64,000 nt of DNA from assembly GCA_035604135.1 (NCBI GenBank), contig DATNJB010000048.1, positions 1 through 64,000 of the forward strand, in the 5' to 3' direction. The notes under the pieces were generated by a model. The model did not search any database and was not told the origin of the DNA. It saw nothing but the letters and a program-made list of their open reading frames with translations. This stretch comes from Poindextera sp035604135. Its GTDB lineage: Bacteria; Pseudomonadota; Alphaproteobacteria; Caulobacterales; Caulobacteraceae. Numbering within the stretch: position 1 is the first letter of the stretch; every line of letters begins with the position of its first letter. Positions 1 through 9,758 of the stretch are shown one piece after another. The position numbers and the translations under genes were made by a program.

Positions 1-1593
<1,593 letters not shown>

Positions 1594-1662
1594 GTTTTCA
1601 TCAAAGCTCATGAAGCGCCTGTATTGCTTCGCCGACACTGATGTCTTCTCATCCTCTTCGTC

Positions 1663-1780
1663 GACCTGGTGGCTATGCCGGAAGGTCCCCACCCGATCCC
1701 ATCCCGAACTCGGTCGTTAAGCCTTCCTGGGCCGATGGTACTTCGTCTCAAGGCGCGGGAGAGTAGGTCGTCGCCAGGTC
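1663..1780 (+). rRNA. rrf: 5S ribosomal RNA
   Basis: About 118 nt whose ends pair (GACCTGGTGGC at the start, GCCAGGTC at the end). It contains the conserved loop segment CCCATCCCGAACTCGG and lies 70 nt after the 23S 3' end. It is co-transcribed with 23S and the following tRNA. Confidence 0.95.
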
Positions 1781-1871
1781 TACAAAGAGGATGCCGCCAC
1801 GCGAAACGGCGAAGTCCGTCCGACCCTTCATCACGTAGACTTCTCGCCGGTCCGCCGGCCGCCAAGTTCGA

Positions 1872-1948
<77 letters not shown>

Positions 1949-1976
1949 GTTAACCTCGCAGATCGTGAGGTCGCAG

Positions 1977-2006
1977 CGGCCCTCTCGGAAACCCCGAGGA
2001 GGGCCG
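1977..2006 (+). terminator. hairpin after the rRNA operon
   Basis: An inverted repeat CGGCCCTC-TCGG / CCGA-GGAGGGCCG with a short A-rich loop and a one-base bulge, 28 nt after the tRNA. There is no clear T tract. It is inferred to be the end of the rrn transcript. Confidence 0.5.
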
Positions 2007-2071
2007 TAAGCGTTCCAGGGGCGCGGCGATTTCCCCCGCCGTGGCCGTGACTCGGATCCGGCTAGCGAAGA

Positions 2072-2428
2072 TCAACCCCTGCCCATCGAAAAGATCGGCT
2101 CGAAGCAGCCGAGGATGAGGCGCTTCGCATCGAACGGCGGCTCACCGGCCGCATCCATACGCTCGTCCTGGTGCATCTTCTCTTCGGCGGCATAGAAGCT
2201 CGCCTTGTCGGGCCAGATTTGCCAGGTGAAGACGATCTTCTCGCCGTCTCTCGCAGCGACCGCGCGTCGGAAGTCGGTCTGCTTGCCTTCGGGAACGAAG
2301 TCCTCCCAACACTCGACGATCTCCAGACATCCGTAGTCCTTGAAGAACTGCGCTCCGTTCTCGGCCCATTTGCGATAGGCCTCGATTTTTTCCTCGGGCA
2401 CAGGAATTACGAGGCCGGCGATGTACAT
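2072..2428 (-). CDS. DUF1428 family protein
   Basis: A 118-aa cytosolic protein of the DUF1428 family (ferredoxin-like fold, related to the dimeric alpha/beta barrel proteins). It starts MYIAGLVIPVPEEK and contains the family-typical segments VECWEDFVPEGKQTDF and VFTWQIWPDKAS, with a C-terminal GCFEPI. The length matches the family. No biochemical role is established. It stands alone, convergent with the rRNA operon and divergent from the L,D-transpeptidase gene; the 209-bp spacer up to 2637 must hold both promoters, and no other gene is visible there. Confidence 0.9.
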   Translation of the reverse strand: MYIAGLVIPVPEEKIEAYRKWAENGAQFFKDYGCLEIVECWEDFVPEGKQTDFRRAVAARDGEKIVFTWQIWPDKASFYAAEEKMHQDERMDAAGEPPFDAKRLILGCFEPIFSMGRG

Positions 2429-2637
2429 GGGTTCAGGCTCCTTCGGCAGCGGCTAGGCGTCGTCGTCTTACGACTTAGAACAGACCCGGCAAGAAGCTGT
2501 CAGCACCGCGCCGAGCATCCACAATCGGTCGACTGGCCGAGCGTCCGTTGCGCGAGCAAGGTCCGGCTCCCTTGCGCCGCATCAATGCGAGCGCGCGCCG
2601 CCCGGATTGACTTGCGACCTCACGCTCGAGGTTGCGG

Positions 2638-4056
2638 ATGCACGGACTCTCCCTGTTGCTGCGGCTCGCCGCTCTCATCGGCGCAAGCTGCGCCCTTGCC
2701 GGTGCGGCGGTCGCAGACGCCCCCGCGCCGGCGCAGCCGATCAGCGCGGCCGACGCCGCGGCCCTGCTGGCGGCGCTCGACAGCGCCGCGGACCAAGGTT
2801 TGCCCGCCGTCGACACCAAGGCGATGCGCGCGCAGCTGGCGTCGCCCGACCCCGCCGTCCATGCCCAGGGCGAGGCGAGGCTCGCCGCCGCGGCCGTCGC
2901 CTACGCGCGCGCAGAGCGCAGCGGCCAGCTGGCCGCCGACCGCTTCCCAAACAACTGGGCCATCCGGCCCGGGCGGTACGACGCTCAGGCGGATTTCGGA
3001 GCGGCGCGCGCCGGACAGCGGCTGGCGGCATGGGTGGCCAGCCTGCCGCCGCCCGATCCGCGTTACCGCGGCCTCGTCGACGCCCACAGCCGCTACGCGG
3101 CCATCGTCGCGCGCGGCGGCTGGCCCCGTTTGGCGACGTCGCCTGGCCTGAAGGCGGACGTGGCGAGCCCAGCGGTCCGCCTGCTGATGCAGCGGCTGGC
3201 CGTCGAGGATCCGACCGTCGTCGTTCCAGGCGCCGCCTCGCCGGTCTTCGACGCGGCGGTGTCAGCCGCCGTCGGCCGCGCCCAGGATCGCTACGGCCTC
3301 GACGCGACCGGCGTCGTCGATACGGCCACGCTTGCCGCTCTCAATGTACCCGCCGACGAGCGACTGGCGCAGATCCGGGCCAGCCTCGAGCGCTCGCGCT
3401 GGATGCCGCGCGACATCCCCGGCTACCGTATCGAGCTGAACATCGCCGCCCAGGAGCTCACGCTGTTCGACGGCGGCGCGCCCGCGATGGTGATGCGCGC
3501 GATCGTCGGCAGGCCCAACAGGCAGACGCCGACCTTTCGCGATGCCCTGAGCGGCGTGGTGTTCAACCCGCCCTGGAACGTGCCAGCCGACATCGCCGAG
3601 GCGGAGATCTGGCCGAAGGCGAGGCGCGACGCCGGCTACCTCGCACGGCATCACTACGTCGTGCGCGCCGGCGGCGGCTTGCAGCAGCTGCCCGGCCCCG
3701 ACTGCGCGCTCGGCGCGATCAAGTTCGAGTTGTCGAACCGCTTCGGCGTCTACATGCACGACACGCCGACCAAGTCGCTGTTCACGCGCGATCTTCGGCT
3801 GTTCAGCCACGGCTGCATGCGGCTGGAGCATCCGGCCGACCTGGCCAAGCAGGTGCTTCAGGACAATCCGGACTGGCCGCCCAGCCGCATCGACGACGCC
3901 ATCGAGGCCGGCGCCACCGTGCGCGCGCCACTCCGCCACCCGGTCACCGTGTTCGTGATCTATTCGACGGCGTTCGTCGACGACCAGGGCAGCCTGGCGT
4001 TCCGCGCCGACGCCTACAAGTGGGACAGCAAGCTCATCGCCATGCTGCCGCACTAG
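2638..4056 (+). CDS. L,D-transpeptidase, YcbB-like
   Basis: A 472-aa exported L,D-transpeptidase, predicted to make 3-3 cross-links in periplasmic peptidoglycan. It has an N-terminal Sec signal peptide ending near AVADA, a scaffold region, a peptidoglycan-binding-like segment around residues 200-240, and a YkuD domain with the catalytic motif HGCMR (Cys about residue 393) preceded by HDTPTKSLF. The order of domains matches YcbB (LdtD). ATG 2638 is chosen; TTG 2632, two codons upstream, is the alternative. It is monocistronic and convergent with the DUF1801 gene, 10 bp away. Confidence 0.92.
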   Translation: MHGLSLLLRLAALIGASCALAGAAVADAPAPAQPISAADAAALLAALDSAADQGLPAVDTKAMRAQLASPDPAVHAQGEARLAAAAVAYARAERSGQLAADRFPNNWAIRPGRYDAQADFGAARAGQRLAAWVASLPPPDPRYRGLVDAHSRYAAIVARGGWPRLATSPGLKADVASPAVRLLMQRLAVEDPTVVVPGAASPVFDAAVSAAVGRAQDRYGLDATGVVDTATLAALNVPADERLAQIRASLERSRWMPRDIPGYRIELNIAAQELTLFDGGAPAMVMRAIVGRPNRQTPTFRDALSGVVFNPPWNVPADIAEAEIWPKARRDAGYLARHHYVVRAGGGLQQLPGPDCALGAIKFELSNRFGVYMHDTPTKSLFTRDLRLFSHGCMRLEHPADLAKQVLQDNPDWPPSRIDDAIEAGATVRAPLRHPVTVFVIYSTAFVDDQGSLAFRADAYKWDSKLIAMLPH

Positions 4057-4066
4057 AGTCTCGACG

Positions 4067-4465
4067 CTACGTGGCGCTGAGGCGCAAGCGGATGTCCCGG
4101 TAAGCCGCCGCGATGAGTTCGCTCAGGGCAGCGGCGTTCACCGGTTGCGCCCAGCGGAGCTTCACGTGCCGCATGCGTTTGCCCGCCCCTTCCAGCAAGC
4201 CGGCTGGGTCGTCGAGCGCCGCGCCAAAGAAGAAACCGACATTCGCGTGAGCACTGAAGGCGTCGACGTACCCAAACGCCGCATCGCCCACGCACGCTGT
4301 GGGATGGCCGTCTTGCAGCAGCTCGCGTACGTCGGCGCCGCAGCCGCGCATCTGTTCGAACCATGGCCGGGCGATCAGCCGCAGCTCGTCGTCAGGTTTG
4401 GCAAACCAGGCATCGACGCTCGGGTCGCGCCGAGTGGCGCTCGGAAACCGGAAGAGCTCGTCCAC
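4067..4465 (-). CDS. DUF1801 domain protein
   Basis: A 132-aa cytosolic protein matching the DUF1801/YdhG-like fold: a hydrophobic core with a VGFFFGAALDDP segment, then GKRMRHVKLRW near the end, typical of this family. Function unknown. It lies 43 bp downstream of the aldehyde dehydrogenase gene on the same strand, so it may be read through from the lysine operon, although no functional link is evident. Confidence 0.85.
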   Translation of the reverse strand: MDELFRFPSATRRDPSVDAWFAKPDDELRLIARPWFEQMRGCGADVRELLQDGHPTACVGDAAFGYVDAFSAHANVGFFFGAALDDPAGLLEGAGKRMRHVKLRWAQPVNAAALSELIAAAYRDIRLRLSAT

Positions 4466-4508
4466 CGGATCAGATTGCCAGCTTGGCCGGAGATGTCGAG
4501 GTCTTGCG

Positions 4509-6017
4509 CTAGATGTCGAACCTGACGCCCTGGGCGAGCGGCAGGCCGGCGCCGTGGTTCACCGTGTTGGTCGCACGGCGCATGTAGGCCTTCCAAGCGT
4601 CGGAGCCGGCTTCGCGGCCGCCGCCGGTCTCCTTCTCGCCGCCGAACGCGCCGCCGATCTCAGCGCCCGACGGGCCGATGTTGACGTTGGCGATGCCGCA
4701 GTCGGAGCCGCGCTCGGAAAGGAAGCGCTCGGCTTCCCGCAGGTCGAGCGTGAAGATCGACGACGAGAGCCCCTGCGGCGCGGCATTGTTCAGCGCGATC
4801 GCCTCGTCGAGATCGCGATAGGGCATGACGTAGAGGACTGGCGCGAACGTCTCGCGCAGAACCACGTCCGCTTGACCAGGCATCTCCACCAGCGCCGGAC
4901 GCACGTAGACGCCGGGTCCCTCCAGCCGCTCGCCGCCGCTCACTCGCCCTCCGGCCGCGCGCGCCTCGTCGAGCGCCTGCGCCATCGACTCGCCCGCGCG
5001 CGCGTCGATCAGCGGGCCGACCAGGGTCTCAGGATCGCGAGGGTCACCGATCCGCACACTGGCGTAGGCCGCCTTCAGCCGTGGAATGAGGGTAGAATAG
5101 ACCGCCTCGTGCACGAACAGCCGGCGCAGCGTCGTGCAGCGCTGGCCGGCCGTGCCCATCGCCGCGAACGCGACTGCGCGCAGGGCCTGGTCCATGTCAG
5201 CCGATGGGCAGACCATGGCCGCGTTGTTGCCGCCGAGCTCGAGCAGCGCACGGGCGAACCGCGCCGCGAGCCTGGGGGCGACCTTTCGCCCCATCGCCGT
5301 CGAGCCGGTCGCCGAGACCAACGGCACGCGCGGGTGGTCGACCAGCGCCACGCCGAGCTCAGGCCCGCCGATCAGGACCTGGCTCAGGGCCGGCGGCGCA
5401 CCGCCGAACGCCGCGGCGGCGCGCTCGAACGCCGCCTGCACGGCAAGCGCCGCCAGCGGCGTCTTCTCCGACGGCTTCCAGACCACCGAATCGCCGCAGG
5501 CGAGCGCCAGCGCGCCGTTCCATGCCCAGACCGCGACGGGGAAGTTGAAGGCGGTGATGACGCCGACCACGCCCAGGGGCTTCCAGGTCTCCATCATCCG
5601 GTGTTCCACCCGCTCGGTGGCGATGGTGAGCCCGAACAGCTGCCGCGAGAGGCCCGTTGCGTAGTCGCAGATGTCGATCATCTCCTGGACCTCACCGAGG
5701 CCCTCCGACAGCGTCTTGCCGGCTTCGATCGTCACGAGCAGGCCCAAGTCCGTCTTGGCGGCGCGCAGCTCTTCGCCAAGCAGGCGAACGAGCTCGCCGC
5801 GCCGCGGCGCCGGAACCGCGCGCCAGACGAGGAAGGCCGCGTGCGCCGCCTCGATCGCCGCCTCCGCCTCGGCCGGCGTCGTGGTGGCGATGCGGGCGAT
5901 CTCTTCTCCGCTGATCGGCGTCCGCGCGACGAGATCGCCGCACGGGGCGTGAACGCCCAGGCGGTCGAGCAGGCGGGCGGCTTCCGCGGCGATTCCCGGC
6001 TGCACGTGGACGGTCAT
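4509..6017 (-). CDS. amaB: aldehyde dehydrogenase, likely L-aminoadipate-semialdehyde dehydrogenase
   Basis: A 502-aa NAD(P)-dependent aldehyde dehydrogenase of the ALDH7 type. It has the FNFPVAVWAWN nucleotide-site segment, LELGGNNAA with the general-base Glu, and the catalytic Cys in GQRCTTLRRL. ALDH7 enzymes oxidise 2-aminoadipate 6-semialdehyde (in equilibrium with piperideine-6-carboxylate) to 2-aminoadipate. The start ATG overlaps the stop of the upstream lysine/saccharopine dehydrogenase gene (ATGA), so the two are translationally coupled and should act in sequence in lysine catabolism. The symbol is by analogy with Pseudomonas amaB. Confidence 0.85.
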   Translation of the reverse strand: MTVHVQPGIAAEAARLLDRLGVHAPCGDLVARTPISGEEIARIATTTPAEAEAAIEAAHAAFLVWRAVPAPRRGELVRLLGEELRAAKTDLGLLVTIEAGKTLSEGLGEVQEMIDICDYATGLSRQLFGLTIATERVEHRMMETWKPLGVVGVITAFNFPVAVWAWNGALALACGDSVVWKPSEKTPLAALAVQAAFERAAAAFGGAPPALSQVLIGGPELGVALVDHPRVPLVSATGSTAMGRKVAPRLAARFARALLELGGNNAAMVCPSADMDQALRAVAFAAMGTAGQRCTTLRRLFVHEAVYSTLIPRLKAAYASVRIGDPRDPETLVGPLIDARAGESMAQALDEARAAGGRVSGGERLEGPGVYVRPALVEMPGQADVVLRETFAPVLYVMPYRDLDEAIALNNAAPQGLSSSIFTLDLREAERFLSERGSDCGIANVNIGPSGAEIGGAFGGEKETGGGREAGSDAWKAYMRRATNTVNHGAGLPLAQGVRFDI

Positions 6018-7126
6018 GCCGCGTGCTCCATATGGGACGGCTGGGCGCCTGCGCCGGCATAGGCGCGGCCGAACCGATTGGCCAGGAACGCGGCCAGGTC
6101 GATCTCCTCCTGGCGCACGAGGCCCTTCTGCGCAATGGCTCCCTCGGCCAGGAGGTCGAGCACCGCGCAAAGGCTGGAGGCGGTGGTGATCTGGATCGCC
6201 GACAGCATTCGGTCACCCACCTCGCGGGCGTAGATCCGGTTGGCGTAGGTCTCCTGCACCAGCTGGCCGTTCTTCAGGCCGGAGACGGTCACGAACACGA
6301 TGACCACGTCCTGCAGCGTCGCCGGCACGGCGTGCTCGAGGATGTCTTTCAGAAGATCGCGGCGGTCGCGCAGGCGAAGGTCGTTCAACAGCGCTTTCAT
6401 GATCGCCGCATGGCCTGGATAGCGGATCGTGCGGTAGTTCACGTTACGCGCGCGACCGGCCAACGTCTCGCAAAGGGTGCCCAGTCCGCCGGACGTGTTG
6501 AACGCCTCGTAGGCCACGCCGTCGAGGGCGAAGCTCTCGCACTCCTCCAATGCCCGGCTCTGGCGCAGCTCTCCGTCGACGATGGCGTCGCAGGGCTCGC
6601 AGTATTCGTTGATCACCCCGTCGGTCGACCAGGTCAGATTGTAGTTCAGCGCGTTCGAGGGATAGCGCGGCAGCGCGCCCACGCGCAGGCGCACATCGTG
6701 CAGCTCGTCGAAATGCAACGCCAGGTCGGCGGCGACGATGGAGACGAAGCCGGGGGCGAGCCCGCACTGCGGAACAAACGCGGTCTGCGCGCCGGCGGCC
6801 AGCGCCGTGATCGCCCGCGTCGCCGCCACGTCTTCAGTCAGGTCCAGATAGTGGGCGCCGGCTCGGCGCGCCGCCTGCGCGACCGCCAGGGTCAGGTGGT
6901 AGGGGGCGGCGCTCAGGACGGCGAACTGGCCCGCCAGCGCGCGGTCGAGCGCCAGCGGGTCGGCGATGTCGAGGCGTCTCCGCACGATGGCGGCCTCGCA
7001 GGGCAAGCTTTCGAGGGCGGCCGCCGATCGATCGAGCGCCGTGACCTGATAGTCGCCCGAGCGCGCCAACAGGCCCGAGACGACCGCGCCGATCTTGCCG
7101 GCGCCGATGACTGCCACGCTCCGCAA
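6014..7126 (-). CDS. saccharopine dehydrogenase family, probable L-lysine 6-dehydrogenase
   Basis: A 370-aa cytosolic dehydrogenase with an N-terminal Rossmann motif (VAVIGAGKIGAVVSGLLARSG) and the family C-terminal domain containing TSGGLGTLCETL and RYPGHAAIMK. The family contains both saccharopine dehydrogenases and bacterial L-lysine 6-dehydrogenases. The length of about 370 aa and pairing with an aminoadipate-semialdehyde dehydrogenase favour direct lysine 6-dehydrogenation, but this cannot be settled by reading. The start is taken as TTG 7126, preceded by GGGAGG at a spacing of 7; an in-frame extension to 7237 lacks such a site. It diverges from an Lrp/AsnC regulator. Confidence 0.82.
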   Translation of the reverse strand: MRSVAVIGAGKIGAVVSGLLARSGDYQVTALDRSAAALESLPCEAAIVRRRLDIADPLALDRALAGQFAVLSAAPYHLTLAVAQAARRAGAHYLDLTEDVAATRAITALAAGAQTAFVPQCGLAPGFVSIVAADLALHFDELHDVRLRVGALPRYPSNALNYNLTWSTDGVINEYCEPCDAIVDGELRQSRALEECESFALDGVAYEAFNTSGGLGTLCETLAGRARNVNYRTIRYPGHAAIMKALLNDLRLRDRRDLLKDILEHAVPATLQDVVIVFVTVSGLKNGQLVQETYANRIYAREVGDRMLSAIQITTASSLCAVLDLLAEGAIAQKGLVRQEEIDLAAFLANRFGRAYAGAGAQPSHMEHAA

Positions 7127-7177
7127 AGGCCGGCCTCCCGCATAAAGATTCCATAACGAGAGTCGATGACGGCGCGC

Positions 7178-7206
7178 CGAATCGCCATGCCCACTTTGCC
7201 GATTCG
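7178..7206. promoter_or_regulatory. inverted repeat between lysine operon and Lrp gene
   Basis: CGAATCG (7178-7184) and CGATTCG (7200-7206) form a 7-bp inverted repeat with a 15-bp spacer inside the 113-bp divergent region. Lrp/AsnC proteins usually bind such palindromes next to the genes they control, so this is a plausible operator for the adjacent regulator. Functional assignment is inference. Confidence 0.4.
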
Positions 7207-7239
7207 CCGAGACAATTCCGACGTCCTGCCATATCAACT

Positions 7240-7671
7240 ATGCATATGGACGAGATCGACCAGGCGCTGATCGCCCGACTGCGCGAGAACGCGCGCGCGC
7301 CGACCGCCCAGCTGGCGCGCGGGCTCGGCCTTTCGCGCACGACCGTCCAGAGCCGGATCGAGCGGCTGGAGCGCACGGGCGTCGTCACCGGCTACACGGT
7401 CCGCCTGTCCGACGCCCACGAACGCGGGCAGATGCACGCCTACGTGATGGTCATGGTCGCCCCGAAGCAGGCGGCCTCCGTCGCCGCCGCGGTTCGCCGG
7501 ATGCCGCAGGTTCGCCTGCTGCAGTCGGTCAGCGGCCCGTTCGACATGATCGCGCTTGCTGCTGCGCCGTCCGCTGCCGACATGGACGCCCTGATCGACG
7601 CCATCGGCGCGCTCGACGGCGTCGAGCGGACGACGTCCTCGATCGTGCTGTCGACGAAAATCGACCGCTAG
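7240..7671 (+). CDS. Lrp/AsnC family transcriptional regulator
   Basis: A 143-aa regulator. The N-terminal winged helix-turn-helix (DEIDQALIARLRENARAP then LSRTTVQSRIERLERTGVV, about residues 4-50) is followed by an AsnC_trans_reg ligand-binding domain ending TTSSIVLSTKIDR. Proteins of this family sense amino acids. It is transcribed divergently from the lysine-degradation pair and probably controls it in response to lysine. ATG 7240 or ATG 7246 may be used; they differ by two codons. Confidence 0.93.
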   Translation: MHMDEIDQALIARLRENARAPTAQLARGLGLSRTTVQSRIERLERTGVVTGYTVRLSDAHERGQMHAYVMVMVAPKQAASVAAAVRRMPQVRLLQSVSGPFDMIALAAAPSAADMDALIDAIGALDGVERTTSSIVLSTKIDR

Positions 7672-7678
7672 CGAGGGG

Positions 7679-7703
7679 AGGCGTCGGCGAGCGCCCGACG
7701 CCT
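7679..7703. terminator. bidirectional terminator hairpin
   Basis: AGGCGTCGG (7679-7687) and CCGACGCCT (7695-7703) form a perfect 9-bp stem with a 7-nt loop, between the convergent Lrp gene and the membrane protein gene at 7710. There is no T tract. The placement fits a shared terminator. Confidence 0.6.
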
Positions 7704-7709
7704 CGCCCA

Positions 7710-8042
7710 TCAAGCGGCCTTGGGCGCGAACGCGGCCATGGTCAGCCGGTAGATGCCCAAGAGAACGCCTAAGGCTGAGGCGCCGAACGCCGCGGTGCCG
7801 ATCCCGCCGAAGATGGTGGCGAGGTCGGTCCCGACTGCCGGAATGGCAGCTAATTCCTTCGACCCGACCAGAAGAACGATCGCGACCGTAAAGGTCCTGA
7901 TGTTGTCTTCCGGAGCGTTGCCGATGACGGAGATGGCCCCAAGAACAAGCAGTATTGTCGCTGCGTACGGAAGCGTAACGAATGCTCCAAGGATCGCTAC
8001 AACAAGCGCGAGCACCCTGGCGCCAGCATAAACTTGTTTCAT
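7710..8042 (-). CDS. small hypothetical membrane protein
   Basis: A 110-aa protein with three to four hydrophobic segments (around residues 9-40, 50-62 and 74-105) and a Lys/Arg-poor, Gly/Ala-rich composition. No family recognised. It begins MKQVYAGARVLAL. It is convergent with the Lrp gene. The 130 bp upstream (8043-8172) hold no other gene. Confidence 0.6.
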   Translation of the reverse strand: MKQVYAGARVLALVVAILGAFVTLPYAATILLVLGAISVIGNAPEDNIRTFTVAIVLLVGSKELAAIPAVGTDLATIFGGIGTAAFGASALGVLLGIYRLTMAAFAPKAA

Positions 8043-8172
8043 GATTAGCCCCCATTGCGAGTCGCAATGCTGGGAGTGGGCGGCCGGCGCCGCAACCTGT
8101 CAAGCCCGTATGCCTAGTGAGCGGGCATCGCGTGCCCGGTTTCCAGTCGCTGAAGAGCGGGCTTCGCCCGGG

Positions 8173-8463
8173 TCAGCGGGTCTGGCTGTAGGCGTAGTCC
8201 TCGCGCTCGACCGGCCCGGTCCTCAGCCCGCTGGGCAGCGGTGCGCGCTTGGCGTTCACCTGCCGGTGCGCCTCCAGCGCGGCTTCGTCGGCCCAATGCT
8301 CGAGCAACACCAATTTGTCGGGGTCCACGACGCTTTGAAACACCTCGAACTGCTCGCAGCCGGGCTCCTTCATGACGTCCGCGCAGCGACCGCGGAAGGC
8401 GTCGGCGAGCTCCGCACCCTTCCCGGGGGCGGCATGCAGCGTGATGATGATGCGGATTGCCAT
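8173..8463 (-). CDS. antibiotic biosynthesis monooxygenase (ABM) domain protein
   Basis: A 96-aa single-domain ABM/YgiN-type ferredoxin-like protein. MAIRIIITLHAAPGKG starts the first strand, and CEQFEVFQSVVDPDKLVLLEHWADEAA-type residues form the conserved core (E-HW-D). These dimers are often quinol monooxygenases, but the substrate is unknown. It starts 2 nt after the stop of the thioredoxin-like gene, so the two form an operon. Confidence 0.85.
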   Translation of the reverse strand: MAIRIIITLHAAPGKGAELADAFRGRCADVMKEPGCEQFEVFQSVVDPDKLVLLEHWADEAALEAHRQVNAKRAPLPSGLRTGPVEREDYAYSQTR

Positions 8464-8465
8464 GG

Positions 8466-8972
8466 CTAGTTCGTCCATTGCGCCAGCCAATCGGCCAGCG
8501 ACTGCGGGGTCATGTGGCGAGCGTCGGCCAGCGCGGCGATGTGGCCGGCGTCGATCAGTCGGTCGCTGGCGGGATCGATGACGAGCAGGCTCGGGACGCC
8601 CTCGAGCCGGTGGGTTATGCCGTAGCGCGCCGGGATCTGCAGGTTCTTGTCGAAGCGTCCGACGTCGACAGTCACCACCTCGTAATGGGCGTCGACGAAC
8701 GCGCGGACCTCGGGCAGGGCCATCGTCCCGGCCAGCACGCGGCAGTCGCCGCACCAGTTCCCGCCGAGGTCAATCAGCAGCAGCCTGTGGCGCTCCAGCG
8801 CCCGCGCCTTGGTTCCGGCGACCGCCGCGTCGGCATCGGCGTGCTCGTCATAGGGGTAGGGCAGCGGCGTCTTCAGCTGTGTGAAGCTGGCGATCGTGAC
8901 GTGCGGCGCCGGCGCGGCGATCGCCGGGCCGGCCATGAGAGCGGCGGCCACGAGGGCCATTGCCTTCCACAT
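8466..8972 (-). CDS. exported thioredoxin-fold protein
   Basis: A 168-aa periplasmic thioredoxin-like protein. It has a signal peptide (MWKAMALVAAALMAGPAIAA) and then a thioredoxin fold with active-site WCGDC and a cis-Pro segment EGVPSLLVID. WCGDC replaces the usual WCGPC, as in several DUF953/thioredoxin_7-like proteins. ATG 8972 is chosen because GGGAGG lies 9 nt upstream; TTG 8978 is the alternative. It is first in an operon with the ABM-domain gene. Confidence 0.88.
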   Translation of the reverse strand: MWKAMALVAAALMAGPAIAAPAPHVTIASFTQLKTPLPYPYDEHADADAAVAGTKARALERHRLLLIDLGGNWCGDCRVLAGTMALPEVRAFVDAHYEVVTVDVGRFDKNLQIPARYGITHRLEGVPSLLVIDPASDRLIDAGHIAALADARHMTPQSLADWLAQWTN

Positions 8973-9017
8973 ACTCAAGCGCCTCCCTTCCTTAAGTGCG
9001 CGCGCCGGCCGCCTGCC

Positions 9018-9137
9018 CTATACGCCGTGGAGATTAGGCGCGCGAGGACGATAGCCCATGCCAGACGCCTTCATGTCGGCCAGGGCCTGGCGGTGGCGAT
9101 CGAGCGGGTCTGATCCGCAAACCACCCGCATCGACAT
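9018..9137 (-). CDS. possible 39-aa small protein
   Basis: A short open frame, ATG 9137 (or 9131) to TAG, encoding a basic peptide beginning MSMRVVCGSDPLDRHRQAL and ending PRAPNLHGV. The composition (balanced, with D, H, R, Q, M) looks more protein-like than the GC shadow frames around it. The ribosome site is weak (GGA only). It fills the otherwise empty 228-bp gap 8973-9200. Unsupported beyond composition. Confidence 0.25.
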   Translation of the reverse strand: MSMRVVCGSDPLDRHRQALADMKASGMGYRPRAPNLHGV

Positions 9138-9200
9138 TCCGTCCACGCGTGCTAGGCAGGGGATGCTTGCCCGCCCTGGGCCGAGCGGGAGAAGCCCGTC

Positions 9201-9755
9201 ATGCGCAACGTCGTCCTCGGCCTCGCCGGCCTGACCCTGCTTGTCGCCTGTTCCAAGGCGCCGGGGAATGCCGCCAACACGGCCGCCGCCCCCGCCAGCG
9301 CAGCGCCGACATCCGCGGCAGCCGCGGCGGCGGCGCCCACACCGGTCGCCGGCCCGGCCGTCTCCGGCTCGTACACGGTCGACGGCAAGGCGGCCGTGCT
9401 CACCCAGGTCACGACCCACAAGGACGATCCGTTCGACGGCCAGCCGGTCACGGACCTCGTGTTCACGGCGAAGGATCAAGCCGGCGACGCAAAGGCCGCC
9501 GACGATGCTCTGTTCGGCAACTTTGGCGACGCGATGGTTGTTAAGATCGAGCCCGACGGCTCGGTCATCGGCGCCGACATCGTTCACTCCGGGCTGAAGG
9601 AGCAGGGATCGGTTTCGCTCTCCGGCGTCCTCACGGTGAAGAACTATCAGGGGGCGGGCGGCCAGATTTCCGGCGAACTCACCTCGGCCGGGCCGACCGA
9701 CGTCTTCGGCCAGAAGGTCGACGTGGACCTCACCTTCCACACCGCCGCGCCCTAG
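9201..9755 (+). CDS. hypothetical lipoprotein
   Basis: A 184-aa lipoprotein. The N-terminal signal ends in lipobox LVAC (Cys 17), followed by an Ala/Pro-rich linker (about residues 22-55) and a beta-rich domain (SGSYTVDGKAAVLTQVTTHK onward) that ends with FHTAAP. No catalytic motif is seen and no family recognised. It is convergent with the TauE/SafE gene, 3 bp away. An envelope role is likely. Confidence 0.75.
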   Translation: MRNVVLGLAGLTLLVACSKAPGNAANTAAAPASAAPTSAAAAAAAPTPVAGPAVSGSYTVDGKAAVLTQVTTHKDDPFDGQPVTDLVFTAKDQAGDAKAADDALFGNFGDAMVVKIEPDGSVIGADIVHSGLKEQGSVSLSGVLTVKNYQGAGGQISGELTSAGPTDVFGQKVDVDLTFHTAAP

Positions 9756-9758
9756 CGG

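Noticed and set aside
4299..6062. A 587-codon plus-strand frame
   Set aside because: Antisense of the aldehyde dehydrogenase gene; Arg/Gly/Ala-rich shadow.
9018..9740. A 240-codon minus-strand frame
   Set aside because: Most of it is antisense to the lipoprotein gene with shadow composition; only its last 39 codons, outside that gene, are worth keeping as a low-confidence small gene.
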